Assembly (NCBI GenBank): GCA_002309475.1
Contig: DBXJ01000027.1
Coordinates: 2,867 to 9,318, forward strand
Direction: 5' to 3'
DNA length: 6,452 nucleotides
DNA from: Bacteroidales bacterium UBA1215
GTDB taxonomy: Bacteria > Bacteroidota > Bacteroidia > Bacteroidales > WCHB1-69
A model generated the notes under the pieces. The model worked only from the letters and a program-made list of their open reading frames with translations, was not told the DNA's origin and searched no databases. This document shows positions 6,026-6,452 of the stretch, piece by piece (positions within the stretch are counted from its first letter, which is position 1; each line of letters begins with the position of its first letter). The position numbers were made by a program, and so were the translations under genes.

Positions 6026-6452
6026 TAATAAGTATCTTTTTGGTGGATTTTCGAACGGCAAATCTGTCGTCACTCCGTTTCCCGATAACCCATAAAATTT
6101 CATCTTGTGAGTTGGTCAATAGTTTAATGTCTTGTTTTTGAATGCTATTGAGTTTCAGGTCGGTGAAAAAGTCACTGAGTTTCTTTTTTCCTTTCCCCTT
6201 GACAGGATAGAAAAAGTCGCCTGTTTGCCATGAGCGAATTTGCAAAGGAAATTGAATCTTATCTAAATCAAAATAGGCTGTTTGGGGATTGTTTTCAAAT
6301 GTAATATCTTTATTTTCAACAATCTGAAAATCCAAATGCTGTTGTTGAAATTCGTTTTTGTCTAAACTATTAATAATTAATGTAGAATAAGGATAGGATT
6401 GTTTGTGCCAGATTTCAATATTTTCTCTTGTCTTTAGAATGATAAAGTGTTT
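6012..6452 (-). CDS. tilS: tRNA(Ile)-lysidine synthetase, C-terminal part (runs off the window)
   Basis: TilS uses ATP to attach lysine to cytidine 34 of the CAU-anticodon tRNA-Ile, so that it reads AUA; it is an essential cytoplasmic enzyme. Only the last 146 codons are here: the reading frame stays open to the right edge, and the N-terminal PP-loop ATPase domain lies beyond it. The visible part holds the TilS C-terminal domain: 'IRSWQTGDFFYP' (from about residue 72 of the fragment), 'GKKKLSDFFTDLKL', then 'ILWVIGKRSDDRFAV'. These match the family's R-W-x-GD-x-F-x-P, KKLSDFF and W-V-x-G-x-R signatures. A TTG at 6333-6335 could be mistaken for a start, but the frame continues upstream through 39 more codons with suitable sequence. 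Stop codon TAA is at 6012-6014, inside the end of the opposing rseC-like gene. No terminator hairpin is visible between them. Confidence 0.88.
   Translation of the reverse strand, partial: KHFIILKTRENIEIWHKQSYPYSTLIINSLDKNEFQQQHLDFQIVENKDITFENNPQTAYFDLDKIQFPLQIRSWQTGDFFYPVKGKGKKKLSDFFTDLKLNSIQKQDIKLLTNSQDEILWVIGKRSDDRFAVRKSTKKILIIKYL

Noticed and set aside
6012..6335. A short 107-codon gene starting at a TTG at 6333-6335
   Set aside because: The frame continues open to the window edge and the sequence is the C-terminal domain of TilS, so the TTG is an internal leucine codon.
49..6452. Mobile element, CRISPR array or defence system
   Set aside because: No transposase, integrase, terminal inverted repeats, spaced direct repeats or nuclease/helicase genes are present, and the content is ordinary chromosomal envelope, redox and tRNA-modification genes.

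Overview
The window is AT-rich DNA from a member of the Bacteroidota, most likely a Bacteroidales-type lineage with a type IX secretion system (T9SS). Four things support this. Two large secreted proteins carry T9SS-style C-terminal sorting domains. The promoters fit the Bacteroidetes -33/-7 pattern (TTTG and TAnnTTTG). No Shine-Dalgarno sequences are visible. Both exported proteins appear to have Gln directly after the signal-peptidase site. The species cannot be named from this sequence alone.

Layout. On the minus strand, 49-4953 holds two tandem genes for large exported proteins. The upstream one (2371-4953) encodes an 860-residue protein with a ConA-like domain, two lamin-tail domains and Ig-like domains. 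The downstream one (49-2295) encodes a 748-residue protein with a beta-propeller-like N-terminus, an Omp28-type thioredoxin-fold domain and a type A T9SS sorting domain. The downstream gene has its own good promoter in the gap between the two, and a strong hairpin terminator lies at 1-31. A 128-bp divergent intergenic region (4954-5081) holds promoter elements in both directions and a perfect 20-bp palindrome between them.

On the plus strand, 5082-6025 is a two-gene unit: a lipoprotein thioredoxin followed by an RseC-family membrane protein. Their stop and start codons overlap (TAATG), which implies translational coupling. Facing this unit is the 3' part of tilS (tRNA-Ile lysidine synthetase) on the minus strand. 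It runs off the right edge and overlaps the rseC-like gene by 14 bp at their 3' ends.

How the genes fit together. The two minus-strand genes encode envelope or extracellular T9SS clients. The plus-strand pair looks like a small thiol-redox module at the membrane. The thioredoxin and the Omp28-type protein both use a Cys-Ser-Pro-Cys motif, but any functional link is inference. tilS is housekeeping. No RNA gene, mobile element, CRISPR array or gap over 130 bp without a gene was found. Nothing here amounts to a clearly undescribed system; the most interesting points are the palindrome, the coupled thioredoxin/RseC pair away from the Rnf genes, and the multidomain Omp28 protein.
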